Assembly: GCA_947852905.1 (NCBI GenBank)
Contig: CANTVF010000002.1
Span: 1 to 64,000, forward strand
Reading direction: 5' to 3'
Source: an uncultured Tidjanibacter sp.
GTDB lineage: Bacteria; Bacteroidota; Bacteroidia; Bacteroidales; Rikenellaceae
DNA length: 64,000 bases
A program made the position numbers and the translations under genes. Below the pieces are notes generated by a model, which saw only the letters and a list, made by a program, of their open reading frames with translations, ran no database searches and was not told the origin of the DNA. Below, one piece after another: positions 36,942-46,009 of this stretch. Every line of letters begins with the position of its first letter. Position 1 is the first letter of the stretch.

Positions 36942-37015
36942 CGGTATGGACGGGACTCGAACCCGCGACCCCCTGCGTGACAGGCAGGTATTCTAACCAG
37001 CTGAACTACCACACC
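36942..37015 (-). tRNA. tRNA-Asp, anticodon GTC
   Basis: 74 nt on the minus strand. The acceptor stem GGTGTGG pairs with CCATACC (one G·U), the D arm is normal, the anticodon stem CCTGC/GCAGG holds CTGTCAC with anticodon GTC, and the T loop is GTTCGAGTC. The 3′ CCA is not encoded. Confidence 0.95.
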
Positions 37016-37032
37016 GTTCCGTTTTGCGAGTG

Positions 37033-37063
37033 CAAATATACGACGCTTTTTCGATTCCGCAAA
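37033..37063 (-). promoter_or_regulatory. Promoter for tRNA-Asp
   Basis: Minus strand TTTG (37060-37063), 19 nt, TATATTTG (37033-37040); perfect consensus 18 nt before the tRNA. Confidence 0.85.
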
Positions 37064-37209
37064 CTTTTCGCCTCTTTTTTTCGATTTTATTTTCGGTTAA
37101 GCCCGTGCTACGACAGTAAACGCCCCACACTGCCCCCAACAGACACTGCCCTTCATTGCCGAAAGACAATTCCGGCAAGCATGCCCCCGGCACCGTACCG
37201 ACAGCCGCG

Positions 37210-37797
37210 TCAATATCTCGATGTCCGTTTCCGGTACTCGGAATATTCGGCACCGAACCGCTTCTCCAGATATTCCTCTTCGCTCAATATCTGTCTATGA
37301 AACATGACTGCGGCCGCAACGCCCAACACGATTATCGTCCAATCCGGGTAAATCGACGCAAAACCCGCATACATGAGGTCGAATCCTACGAATGCAGGAT
37401 TGCGGCTAAACAGGTATATGCCGTCCGTAACGAGGCGCGTATTCTGCGACGCATCTATTCCCGCACGCCAGTTATCGCGCATGGCCATTACAGACGCGAC
37501 GAAATAGCATACGCCGACCGTTCCAGCTACCGTCCCGAAAACGGCGAGAGGCACACAGCCTCGTGTTATAGGCCACGGCGAACGCCCGGCTATCACCGTA
37601 CCGAACTGTATCAATGCCAACGCTACCGTCAACCCTGCCAACAACCGTTCCTGCCGCCGGACAGTAACGGGCTTGTCGCCCTTGCCCAACCGTACCGTAT
37701 CCAGTCCGCGACGCCGCAAAACGATCCGTTTCACGAAATACGTACCGTAAAACATCACTATAATCCCGGCAGCCGCCCATCTGTACCACTCCGTCAT
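37210..37797 (-). CDS. ICMT/PEMT-type membrane methyltransferase
   Basis: Integral membrane protein of the isoprenylcysteine carboxyl methyltransferase / phospholipid methyltransferase fold. From the ATG at 37797, about five hydrophobic segments occur. The family-specific C-terminal motif is clear: LVTDGIYLFSRNPAFVGFD, then a last hydrophobic segment and ILSEEEYLEKRFGAEYSEYRKR, where R-N-P and E-E bind SAM. The substrate (a lipid or small molecule) is unknown. A longer upstream start (37860) adds a basic unstructured stretch and is less likely. Confidence 0.87.
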   Translation of the reverse strand: MTEWYRWAAAGIIVMFYGTYFVKRIVLRRRGLDTVRLGKGDKPVTVRRQERLLAGLTVALALIQFGTVIAGRSPWPITRGCVPLAVFGTVAGTVGVCYFVASVMAMRDNWRAGIDASQNTRLVTDGIYLFSRNPAFVGFDLMYAGFASIYPDWTIIVLGVAAAVMFHRQILSEEEYLEKRFGAEYSEYRKRTSRY

Positions 37798-37962
37798 TTC
37801 GCACTTTCGATTATTACCTTCCACCCCACGGCCTCGCCTACACGCCGCAGTACTCCGCATGCTTTATACATAACCCACACCGCGAAAACCGCACCCGGCA
37901 AATCCCGGCCGTCTCTCAGCACGCAATATTAACGGCCTCCAAGCCACAAAGTTTCAAGGCTT

Positions 37963-38511
37963 CTATTCTCCTGTCTCACGCTCGGCGAATATCGAGAACT
38001 GCACACTTCCGTAACTTCTCGTCTGCAACAGACGAGGATGCCCCTCGAACGAACGACCTTTGGAATGTTCAAAGACGAGCAGACCGCCTTCCTTCAGAAG
38101 TCCGCGTCCGAAGACGAGTTCTACGACCTGTTCCGATCCTTCGAGATCGTACGGAGCATCGGAAAATATTATATCGAAACGTTTCGGCGTACTTTTCAGA
38201 TAGAGAAACGCATTCGCATGTACCGCATACAGATTATCCATTCCGAAAGTACGCGCCGTCTGCCTGATGAAATTATAATGTACGGAATTTACCTCCACCG
38301 AAGTAACGCTCTCGGCGCCGCGCGACACGAATTCATAGCTTATAGATCCCGTACCGGCAAACAGGTCGAGTACGTCGCACTCTTCGAAATCGACCATATT
38401 GCCCAGAACATTGAACAGATTCTCCTTGGCGAAATCGGTCGTCGGCCGCGCCCGAAGATTGCGCGGCGGATTTATCACCCTACCCCTGAATTTTCCTCCA
38501 ACTATCCTCAT
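37963..38511 (-). CDS. rsmD: 16S rRNA (guanine966-N2)-methyltransferase RsmD
   Basis: Rossmann-fold methyltransferase acting on 16S rRNA G966. From the ATG at 38511 it begins MRIVGGKFRGR, the family signature. The RPTTDFAKENLFNVL and VLDLFAGTGSISYEFVSRGA (SAM loop) segments follow. The catalytic box, usually DPPY, reads DAPYDL here (about residues 118-123). Length of 182 is normal. Upstream in-frame starts at 38541 and 38574 would add unrelated residues. It is 84 nt downstream of the DUF3822 gene, a pairing seen across Bacteroidota. Confidence 0.94.
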   Translation of the reverse strand: MRIVGGKFRGRVINPPRNLRARPTTDFAKENLFNVLGNMVDFEECDVLDLFAGTGSISYEFVSRGAESVTSVEVNSVHYNFIRQTARTFGMDNLYAVHANAFLYLKSTPKRFDIIFSDAPYDLEGSEQVVELVFGRGLLKEGGLLVFEHSKGRSFEGHPRLLQTRSYGSVQFSIFAERETGE

Positions 38512-38595
38512 ATGTTTCAGCTTATGATTCCATATCCGCATTCCGTTTCGGCATACACAACGCCACCCAAACAATAACCGTACAGACGATACATG

Positions 38596-39345
38596 CTACG
38601 CTCTGTCCCGCCTGCCCACGACCGACACCTTGCGAAAATACCGTCTGACGACACTCCTATACGCACCCGCATGAGCCCCGTACAGATATATCTTCACACG
38701 GCCACCCTTTCCGCCGCCTATCATGCCTTCCGCCAGTTTCGACAGATAATACACCATATCCGCCTCTCCCGACAGGGGATAAACCTCCAGCAGGGACAAT
38801 TTCCCGTCGATACCGTAACCGGCCACATATACATTTTCTTCCGTCGGATAAACCGCCAGCGCACCGCCTTCTACGCCCGCTTCGCGACAGGCGCCGAGCA
38901 GACAAAATGCGGGAGAGACGACCGCCAGTTTCCCGGCAAAGCGTGCCTCCATATACTCCATGATACGTGCATCGGCGTACGCCACGGCACATATTCCGCC
39001 ATACGTACCGGTCGTCACGTCACGCATACCGATCGCCGCACCCACACCGGCATGGGACAAGAACTCTTCCGCGTTCAGTCCGGCGACTAGTTCCTCCGGA
39101 ACGAATGCGGCCGCAGCCGTATCGAGCGACAGTTCCACACGGTCGTAATCGCCGCCCGTGCGTGCATCGGCCACGATCAACGCCCGTTCCAGATCAGCCA
39201 CCGAATCGCCGCCGGGCGTAAATTGCGACTGAAACTCCGTATCGCGACTATGCGGCGACACATAATAAAAATAAAGTCCACTCCGCGTAAGCCGAATGGA
39301 CAATATTTTTTTTTCGCGGTTGAGACTATTCCCAGTTACCTGCAT
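38596..39345 (-). CDS. DUF3822 family protein
   Basis: Cytoplasmic protein of the DUF3822 family, 249 residues, typically encoded beside rsmD in Bacteroidota. The fold looks actin/ASKHA-like: an N-terminal LSIRLTRSGLYFYYVS strand, a VELSLDTAAAAFVPEEL segment at about 70-86 and a C-terminal VKIYLYGAHAGAYRSVVRRYF. The exact function is not known. The start overlaps the stop of the upstream gene by 20 nt, so the two are coupled. Confidence 0.88.
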   Translation of the reverse strand: MQVTGNSLNREKKILSIRLTRSGLYFYYVSPHSRDTEFQSQFTPGGDSVADLERALIVADARTGGDYDRVELSLDTAAAAFVPEELVAGLNAEEFLSHAGVGAAIGMRDVTTGTYGGICAVAYADARIMEYMEARFAGKLAVVSPAFCLLGACREAGVEGGALAVYPTEENVYVAGYGIDGKLSLLEVYPLSGEADMVYYLSKLAEGMIGGGKGGRVKIYLYGAHAGAYRSVVRRYFRKVSVVGRRDRA

Positions 39346-39943
39346 CGTTGGTAGCGCTTGTCATCGAACCTACTTTTATGCCGGGATAATCGTTATACGT
39401 ATTCTCCCTTTCGTCGATCAGGTTTATAAGTTCCTGCCTGTTCAGGTCGCTCAGGAACATTTTGTACGGAGCCCGGCATTCGAACACCTGCACCGTCGTT
39501 TCGGCCACGTTCAGCGAACCGGCTTCGAGAATATACTCCTGACCGTTGCTATACGGCACATAACGGAGACTGTCGGCCATTGCGGGGGTGAATTTCTTGG
39601 CTCCGAAAATAGTATCTATAACGGCCACCTTATAGGTTTCGCGTTTCACGAGGCCGCGCGCTACGGCCACCGAGTCGTCGGCAGAGCCGAACGCCCTCTC
39701 GAAAGTCATCGAATCGCGCAGTATGAAATTTATCAGCGTATCCATACTGCCCGTATATACTTTATTAGCCTGTTTGTATGCCCTCTCCGCAGTACGTATG
39801 TCTTTGATACGGTCGATTACGGCGGCAGACCTGTGTTCTACTTCCTTGTTAAATTCCAGCGGGATCGAAATCTGTCGGTACACCACATATGCGAGGCCGA
39901 CGATTGCAACGGCAAGAATGACCTGAACAATTTTTTTCATCAC
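39326..39943 (-). CDS. Conserved membrane-anchored hypothetical protein
   Basis: 205 residues with one N-terminal membrane helix (about 5-22) followed by an extracytoplasmic domain of about 180 residues. The motif RIKDIRTAERAYKQANKVYTGSMDTLINFI at about 45-74 recalls pilin-like or T2SS-like helical starts, and the family is common in Bacteroidota without a known role. The gene overlaps the DUF3822 gene by 20 nt, giving the operon this gene, DUF3822, rsmD. Confidence 0.85.
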   Translation of the reverse strand: MMKKIVQVILAVAIVGLAYVVYRQISIPLEFNKEVEHRSAAVIDRIKDIRTAERAYKQANKVYTGSMDTLINFILRDSMTFERAFGSADDSVAVARGLVKRETYKVAVIDTIFGAKKFTPAMADSLRYVPYSNGQEYILEAGSLNVAETTVQVFECRAPYKMFLSDLNRQELINLIDERENTYNDYPGIKVGSMTSATNDAGNWE

Positions 39944-40008
39944 TATTTTTAATTTAAGTTTGTATCATCGACTGACGCCGCGAAACGACGCCGCAAATAT
40001 ATCCTCTT

Positions 40009-41424
40009 ATGCTGAACGAACATATTGCGTCCCAAATTTACGCGAATTTTGCATTCGAGCCAACAACAGGCCAAAAAAAAATAATAGAATCGCTCGCCGA
40101 CTGGCTCTCGGATGCCGACGAAAATGCCGTTTTCATTCTGAACGGTTATGCGGGAACCGGCAAAACGACGCTCATAGCCGCATTCGTCGCCACTCTACGT
40201 CAGCTAAGAATCAAACCCGTGCTGCTCGCCCCTACCGGCCGTGCGGCTAAAGTGCTGTCGCAACACGCCGGAACGGCGGCATCGACCATCCACAAGAAAA
40301 TATACCGCCAGAAAAGTTCGGCAGATCCGGAGCCGGGCTTCTCGCTCGACTACAACCGCGAAAAGGACGCCTGCTTCATAATCGACGAAGCATCCATGCT
40401 GTCCGAATACTCCGATGCGTCGTCTCCGTTCGGAAGCGGCTCGCTTCTCGAAGACCTCTTCGCCTACGTCCGTCGCGGTACGCGATGCCGCATAATGTTC
40501 GTGGGCGACGATGCACAGCTTCCCCCGGTCGGGGCAGACCGCAGTCCCGCGCTCGACCCCGACTTCATGTCGGCATACGGAGAAGTGGTTTACGGCACTC
40601 TCGACGAAGTGATGCGCCAGAATGTCGAATCTGGTATCATGTTCAACGCGACCATGGTACGCTGCATGCTCGAAGCCGGGATAACGGAACCGCCGCTTTT
40701 CGAGATGTCGTATCCGGATTTCAAGGCCATCGACGGCGGAGAATTTCTCGAAAAGGTGGAAGAGTGCTATTCCCGATACGGCCGCGAGGAGACCATAGTC
40801 ATCACGCGGTCCAACAAACGCGCCAACCGTTTCAACGAAGGAATACGCCGTCACGTGCTGTTCGCCGAAGAGGAGATAGAATCGGGAGACATGCTTATGG
40901 TGGTAAAGAACAATTACCACTTCACCGAAAAGGAGGAACAGCCGCGCATGGACTTCATTGCCAACGGCGACACGGCTCGCCTCGTCCGCCTGCGCCGTTT
41001 CGAGGATTACTACGGCTTTCATTTCGCCGAAGCGCGTCTGAGTTTTCCTGACTACGACGACTACGAACTCGACTGCAAGATTCTTCTCGACACGCTATCG
41101 TCCGAAGCTCCGGCACTCACGCGCGAGCAAAGCAATACGCTGTTCTACGCCGTCAGCGAAGATTACGCAGAAATAAAGAGCAAAGCCAAACGCTACAAGG
41201 AAGTGCGCGAAAACGCCCACTTCAACGCCCTGCAGATAAAGTTCGCCTATGCGGTGACGGCGCACAAGGCGCAGGGCGGAGAATGGCAGGCCGTCTTCAT
41301 CGACAGGATGCTGTTCGGCGACGAGCCCATGAGCCGCGACCTGATGCGCTGGCTCTACACGGCAATCACTCGTGCCCGGTCGCAGGTCTATCTGGTCAAT
41401 TTCGACGAACGTTTCATCGGGTGA
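40009..41424 (+). CDS. RecD/Dda-type superfamily 1 DNA helicase
   Basis: 471-residue SF1B-like helicase. Walker A is GYAGTGKTT (about 46-54), with GQKKII as Q motif just before it. Motif Ia is APTGRAAKV, motif II CFIIDEASMLSE, motif III FVGDDAQLPPVG, and the C-terminal domain has the UvrD-C2-like motifs AYAVTAHKAQGGEW and LYTAITRARSQVYLV. It lacks the RecBCD-specific parts, so it is a stand-alone 5′-3′ helicase, probably acting in replication restart or repair. It is transcribed divergently from the rsmD operon. Confidence 0.93.
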   Translation: MLNEHIASQIYANFAFEPTTGQKKIIESLADWLSDADENAVFILNGYAGTGKTTLIAAFVATLRQLRIKPVLLAPTGRAAKVLSQHAGTAASTIHKKIYRQKSSADPEPGFSLDYNREKDACFIIDEASMLSEYSDASSPFGSGSLLEDLFAYVRRGTRCRIMFVGDDAQLPPVGADRSPALDPDFMSAYGEVVYGTLDEVMRQNVESGIMFNATMVRCMLEAGITEPPLFEMSYPDFKAIDGGEFLEKVEECYSRYGREETIVITRSNKRANRFNEGIRRHVLFAEEEIESGDMLMVVKNNYHFTEKEEQPRMDFIANGDTARLVRLRRFEDYYGFHFAEARLSFPDYDDYELDCKILLDTLSSEAPALTREQSNTLFYAVSEDYAEIKSKAKRYKEVRENAHFNALQIKFAYAVTAHKAQGGEWQAVFIDRMLFGDEPMSRDLMRWLYTAITRARSQVYLVNFDERFIG

Positions 41425-42145
41425 CACAGGCCTTTCGACACAACCCGACACCGGCCGAACTCTCCGCCGAAAGCACATCCGCAACCATTGCGAACATAAC
41501 ACTTGTGAAAAACATCGCACCGGGAGCAAACAAACAGTTAATTTAATTCACTCTCCCCCGCACCGACACCGACCGACTCTCGCGGCCGAAACCCCTCACG
41601 CAACACACTGATTACAAACACACTATCCAGCAAAAATACAAATACATGCTACTGCAGCATCACACTCTGCCCTGCATACACAGCTACGGGAAAGACATAC
41701 CTGCTCAATTTTACGACCTCAAAATGTTTATTTTCAAAAACAATAATCTTATATTTGCATCATACATGCAATACACACGATAAAACGGTAACCGGAAGAA
41801 GCCGTCGCCAAGGCTAACGACGGAACACGCGGAACGACTGATACGGTTCAGACGGTAAGCGCAAGATTATGTGCCCTACCGATTGGGGACGGCACAAAAG
41901 ACTGAAAATACGTGTAGAGGCAACGACTCCGGCAAGGAAAAGAATTACGCACGAAAACGGACTCTATCGCAAGAGAACCGATACGATAAATAAAAAAAAC
42001 GGCACAGAATGCCGTCGGATTTATTCGGGAGAGGAAATACTCACCACTGGAAACGCTTGAATCGGGGGATCATATGTTTTCAGGATTCCTCTCCCTTCTT
42101 TTTGTGCAGTCAGTGCAGCTATCCGCCACAATAGGAACAACGGCG
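41425..42145. other. 720-bp gap with a promoter-like and a terminator-like site, no gene seen
   Basis: The helicase and the S24-type regulator are convergent. A TATATTTG box at 41750-41757 (with TTTA 19 nt upstream, at 41727-41730) could start a plus-strand transcript. An inverted repeat (about 42028-42037 with 42086-42095, then TTCTTTTTG) could end it about 340 nt later. A 63-codon frame at 41869-42060 is not convincing as a protein. See findings. Confidence 0.45.
42028..42102 (+). terminator. Possible terminator with a long loop
   Basis: A 10-bp GGGAGAGGAA/TTCCTCTCCC pair with a loop of about 48 nt, followed by TTCTTTTTG on the plus strand. The wide loop makes it less certain. Confidence 0.4.
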
Positions 42146-42925
42146 TCAATTACCGGAACCGTTGTGTATGGTACGTTTCAAAGCCTCCATATCGTTTTCG
42201 AGTTCTCGAAGACGTCTGAACAACGTTTCGGTATCGTATGCATCCGGAGAAGTTATGTTCAGTTTCACCTCCCACAGTCCGGTTATTCTGCCGGCTTCCA
42301 TTTCGATATCGGGGAAACGCACCTTATCTGAATTATCCGCAGAAAGGACGATAATTTTTTTATCTTTTTTTATTTCCGACGGACGCCGGAAGACAGTTTT
42401 CATATCCGCGACGGCTATAGCATAGGGTTTCAACGGATCGAGTCTGCGCCAGTCGCAATCCACAACACGTTTACATATCACGTAGTCGCCCTGCCGGAAC
42501 GAAGGCTTCATGGCATCGTCCGCCACACGGAAAGCCACGTATTCGCCCGCATCGAGCATACGTTCAGGAACGGTTATGGTTTCGGCGACAACACCGCTTG
42601 CGGTCTGCGCGACACTATCGCCGCCCAACACACCTGCCACGGGTATTATCTTGTTGCTCAGAACGGGCACTTCATACGACGCCATATTGTCGCTCGCCAC
42701 ATGACCGCCGCAACCGGCTTTCGGATAACCGTAAGAACTGCCGCAAACGAGCCAGTTGAAATCCACGCCGGCACACTTCTCGAATACCAGATCGTAATCT
42801 ATCGAATTACGGCTGTACCAGTTCGATACCGTCTGCGCACTTACGCCGAGAAACTCGGCAAGCCTCGTCTTGTTCTTGAGTCCGTAGTATGCGATTATCC
42901 TGTCTAATATTTCAGCTTTATGCAT
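42146..42925 (-). CDS. LexA/CI-like regulator with degenerate S24 domain
   Basis: Helix-turn-helix plus S24 peptidase-like domain, as in phage CI and LexA. From the ATG at 42925, the N-terminal HTH covers about residues 2-60 (LAEFLGVSAQTVSNW). The C-terminal domain (about 95-215) has VADDAMKPSFRQGDYVI, where the nucleophile position (normally S in GDSM) is A138. The stretch that normally carries the catalytic lysine reads MKTVFRRP, without a clear match. The protein should therefore bind DNA and dimerise but not self-cleave. It ends in a leucine-rich helix (LFRRLRELENDMEALKRTI). A likely operator lies at 42967-42981. Confidence 0.88.
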   Translation of the reverse strand: MHKAEILDRIIAYYGLKNKTRLAEFLGVSAQTVSNWYSRNSIDYDLVFEKCAGVDFNWLVCGSSYGYPKAGCGGHVASDNMASYEVPVLSNKIIPVAGVLGGDSVAQTASGVVAETITVPERMLDAGEYVAFRVADDAMKPSFRQGDYVICKRVVDCDWRRLDPLKPYAIAVADMKTVFRRPSEIKKDKKIIVLSADNSDKVRFPDIEMEAGRITGLWEVKLNITSPDAYDTETLFRRLRELENDMEALKRTIHNGSGN

Positions 42926-42966
42926 GGCAAACAATGCGTGTATTTATTCTCAACAAAATTCAACAA

Positions 42967-42981
42967 TTCACAATCCGTGAA
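42967..42981. promoter_or_regulatory. Inverted repeat, candidate operator of the S24-type regulator
   Basis: TTCAC, 5 nt, GTGAA: a perfect palindrome 42 nt before the regulator start and downstream of a minus-strand TATTTTTG box at 43005-43012, so a bound protein could block its own transcription. Confidence 0.5.
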
Positions 42982-43004
42982 CGCAAATAAATTTCATTAC
43001 ACTC

Positions 43005-43012
43005 CAAAAATA
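43005..43012 (-). promoter_or_regulatory. −7 promoter element of the S24-type regulator
   Basis: TATTTTTG on the minus strand, fitting TAnnTTTG, 80 nt before the start codon. No perfect −33 box was seen. Confidence 0.4.
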
Positions 43013-43568
43013 CACAAATTTTTCATTTCACAAAGTTCCTACGCCTCTTCCGTAATATAGCTTGCCGATGCACACAACCGTTTTCAAAGCCACCATTTCG
43101 CCGCAATACGCCAAAGAACCGTACACCCGAAGCCAATCCAACAACACACCGTATGACACAGCACGCTCTCTATCCGGGCGGAATCATATATAAAACGTAA
43201 CTACCGCAGAAAAATGTACACACCCACCAGTCCGCCGTCAACCTACCTGCACAGCACACGCGCCTCAATAGATCCAGACATGTATTACGACAGCGCATGC
43301 AGCCATACCATACCGGCAAATTGTACAGCGGAAAAACTTCAAACTTTCCGTATTGCAGACGACACGACAATTTCACACCAATTAAAAGTCCTTCGAACGA
43401 TATTTTTACCTATTTTTGTTCATATCCGTGTTTGCTTCTACACATCGGACAATTACGGAACGTTTTTTGAGCGTATACATGACCATGACATAACCGCCGA
43501 CCTGCATGTAGGGCAACTATGAATACCGCCTTAAAACGGAATTTAAATCACCAATAAATAAATCTTTT
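43013..43568. other. About 560-bp gap, no gene seen
   Basis: Region between the two divergent genes. A TATTTTTG box on the plus strand at 43411-43418 may belong to the downstream membrane protein gene. No frame is convincing. Confidence 0.45.
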
Positions 43569-44171
43569 ATGGAACAAAACGTACGCAACTGGTCGCACTC
43601 GACCTCCAACATTTTCAAGGCCGTCCTCATGTTTTCGCTGGGCGGTATCGCAGCAGGCATAATCAGTTCTATTCTCAACTTCATCGTACCGGGCCTGTTC
43701 ACCAACATAATAGTATGGCTCGTGGGAATAGTCGTAATCGCCGGTTACGTTCTCTATATCATAAACCTCGGCAATCTGCGCGACACCGTGGGCATGAAAG
43801 AGGGGGCGGCAATCGGTCAGGTACGCACCGCCGCAATACTCAGTATCGTAGCAGCAATTCTGACCATGCTCAATACGGTTCTGTGGCTTGCCTCGCTGTT
43901 CAACATAGCCGCCGCCGTTATCATGCTCGTAGGATTCAACACCCTCAAGAAATCCGAATCTCTGCCGTCGCAGGCCAGAGACGGTTTCTCGCAGCTATTC
44001 ACCGCTATGCTTCTTTCGACGATATCGTGGGGAATTTCGGTAATTCTCGGCTGGATACCGGTAGTCAACATAGTGATAGGAATCATCGCCGCCATACTCG
44101 GAATCATCAGCTTCATACTCGTGATAATGGGCTGGAACAACGTGAAGAACTCTCCGGCACCGACACTCTGA
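43569..44171 (+). CDS. Multi-pass membrane protein of unknown function
   Basis: 200 residues with about five hydrophobic segments (about 17-40, 44-65, 82-104, 107-122, 145-190) and a hydrophilic N-terminus (MEQNVRNWSHSTSN). It has a small-residue, isoleucine-rich helix pattern without a recognised family; it resembles small four- or five-helix membrane proteins. Start is supported by the AT-rich leader just before the ATG. It ends with the shared hairpin at 44225-44260. Confidence 0.8.
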   Translation: MEQNVRNWSHSTSNIFKAVLMFSLGGIAAGIISSILNFIVPGLFTNIIVWLVGIVVIAGYVLYIINLGNLRDTVGMKEGAAIGQVRTAAILSIVAAILTMLNTVLWLASLFNIAAAVIMLVGFNTLKKSESLPSQARDGFSQLFTAMLLSTISWGISVILGWIPVVNIVIGIIAAILGIISFILVIMGWNNVKNSPAPTL

Positions 44172-44224
44172 CGTCCGAGTTTTCCGCATAACGCAGTATA
44201 GGCGCATGTGTAATCTCAAGCGAA

Positions 44225-44260
44225 AAAAGTCCCCGTACATCAAAATGTACGGGGACTTTT
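44225..44260. terminator. Bidirectional terminator between convergent genes
   Basis: Perfect 16-bp stem (44225-44240 with 44245-44260), 4-nt loop, with A/T tracts at both ends. It serves the membrane protein gene on the plus strand and the acyltransferase gene on the minus strand. Confidence 0.9.
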
Positions 44261-44336
44261 ACAATCGCTATCAAACCCGACTCTCCGACTTTCGGATACA
44301 GTACATAACTACGGAAACCGACCTAAGCGTCTACTG

Positions 44337-45479
44337 TCAAGCCTCGCCCTCCACAGCCAATTTATTGGCTACCGGATTGGCATATATATCCAGCAGAATA
44401 TCCTTCAACTCGAGTACGTCGCCTTCCACTCCGCGGGCCTGACGGTCCATATACTCTTCGAAACGCACCCTGTCAGCTTGCGAATAACGTTCACCGGCAA
44501 ATACAGCCGTACCGCCGCGCATGTCATAGGCCATGTAGTTGGTAGCAAAAAGCCTGTACCCCCTGTGTATACGACGGTCTATTACCGCCGCCACCCCGCG
44601 CATCATGTCGTTGCAGCATTCGTCGGCAAACGCACCGATCTCCTGCGGCGTCACAGGTGGACACACCTCTATATGGATAGCCCCCTTATACTGCTTGACA
44701 CCTGTCACGATGCTTTTCATATCCTCTCCGGGAGCCTTCTCGTAACGTCCACGGCGACGGGCATAAATCTCTCTCGCCTTCAGCGCATCGCAACTCTCGT
44801 ACTCGTAAGATATCGCGAACGGAACGATATTGAGCCTTTCCAACGCTTCCTGAGGCGACCGGTCGCTCATGGCCAGCATTTTCACAAGTCCCTGATCGGT
44901 ACGGTCATCGCCATCCTTGGTGCGCCCGTCCCGCTGCGAAATCCATACGCTGCGACCGTCATCCACTACTTCGCGTATATGTTCCGAAAGAATATGCGAA
45001 TTGCGAACGAGGTCACGGCCTGTACCTCCGCGCAGGATCTTGTACATCTTGTTGGAGCGTCCGAAATCCTCGACGAAACGCGAACTCACAAGATTGCTGC
45101 CGAAAGTTATCTCAGAGGTAGGCAGCCCCGAATAGATCAGCACGAGCTGGAGCAAGGCGCCGTCAAGCACTATGTCCCTATGGTCGGAAATGAACAGATG
45201 TCCCTGAGCCGACGAAATATTCCCTTCTCCGGAATAGGTGAATCCCGACGAAGTGGCCTTTATTATATTTTCGAGAAGCGGTTGCACGAATGCACGCTGA
45301 AAATCATCCGCGGTACGCACCGCACGCAACTTCTCACGCACGCTCTCCAGAGGTACCCCCGGACATGCGTATCCCACCATCTGAGCCAACGTCGCGTCAC
45401 CGGCCATTCGCTCCATAGCTGCCGGGATTTCATCATCGCGATAAGGCCGCAGGTCGTCCAAATCTATCTCATTCATCAT
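44337..45479 (-). CDS. PlsB/PlsC-type glycerolipid acyltransferase
   Basis: A 380-residue acyltransferase. The HxxxxD catalytic motif is HRDIVLD in ISDHRDIVLDGALL (about residues 98-112). A second conserved segment, TFGSNLVSSRFVEDFGRSNKMYKILRGG, follows. It matches the large, soluble-looking acyltransferases that Bacteroidota carry as a glycerol-3-phosphate or 1-acyl-glycerol-3-phosphate acyltransferase. The exact acceptor is not settled. The start at 45479 or the adjacent ATG 3 nt on is preferred over 45503. A minus-strand TATATTTG box lies at 45581-45588. Confidence 0.8.
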   Translation of the reverse strand: MMNEIDLDDLRPYRDDEIPAAMERMAGDATLAQMVGYACPGVPLESVREKLRAVRTADDFQRAFVQPLLENIIKATSSGFTYSGEGNISSAQGHLFISDHRDIVLDGALLQLVLIYSGLPTSEITFGSNLVSSRFVEDFGRSNKMYKILRGGTGRDLVRNSHILSEHIREVVDDGRSVWISQRDGRTKDGDDRTDQGLVKMLAMSDRSPQEALERLNIVPFAISYEYESCDALKAREIYARRRGRYEKAPGEDMKSIVTGVKQYKGAIHIEVCPPVTPQEIGAFADECCNDMMRGVAAVIDRRIHRGYRLFATNYMAYDMRGGTAVFAGERYSQADRVRFEEYMDRQARGVEGDVLELKDILLDIYANPVANKLAVEGEA

Positions 45480-45580
45480 CGTTTCATATTTACCGTCACA
45501 CAAAATCCGCCGCGCGAATACGGCAACTCCACAAAACAGGCGTCACGACGCATTGTGCCGCAACCGTCTTCCGGATAATA

Positions 45581-45588
45581 CAAATATA
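45581..45588 (-). promoter_or_regulatory. −7 promoter element for the acyltransferase gene
   Basis: TATATTTG on the minus strand, about 100 nt before the start. Confidence 0.45.
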
Positions 45589-45881
45589 TCGCTTTTAGCG
45601 TATAACGAACAAAGATCGTATTATTTTGTCAATAATCCTTACTCTTAAACCCAGCAAAACCGATGCCGGAAAAGGGCGAACCAGCCATATAAGTAGCCCG
45701 GCTACCGTTCGACCGTCCTCATAGCACCGCATCCCGCCGCCGATCTGTCCGACCGACATCAGCCCGAAACTACCCGCCACAAAGCGACAGACACCTGCCC
45801 GAAGTTTGCTCGACATCCGAAAAATCCGATAGCAATAGACAGACGCATTCCGGTCTATTATTTCCGCCTGCACAATAAACG
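45589..45881. other. About 290-bp gap, no gene seen
   Basis: Between the acyltransferase promoter and the carboxylase terminator. Nothing recognised. Confidence 0.4.
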
Positions 45882-45916
45882 ATGCGTCCCAAAGCATGTC
45901 ATGCTCCGGGACGCAT
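45882..45916 (-). terminator. Terminator region after the biotin carboxylase gene
   Basis: Nine-base-pair stem (45882-45890 with 45908-45916) with a second inner 5-bp stem; on the minus strand it is followed by CGTTTATT. It is about 95 nt past the stop. Confidence 0.6.
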
Positions 45917-46009
45917 TCTGATTATTATATTCCGCCGAATCATGAAAGAGGCATCGCTTCCGACATGCGACTCATACCTCCGGACATGAAACGATCCGGT
46001 CAACAGACT

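Noticed and set aside
41755-42025. Resemblance to group I intron core (GTTCAGACGG … AAGATTATGTG)
   Set aside because: The match to the R and S elements is partial, the P7 pairing does not hold, and no gene on either side is interrupted.
41869-42060. 63-codon open frame between helicase and regulator genes
   Set aside because: Basic and low-complexity, without a leader sequence or homology cue; not called.
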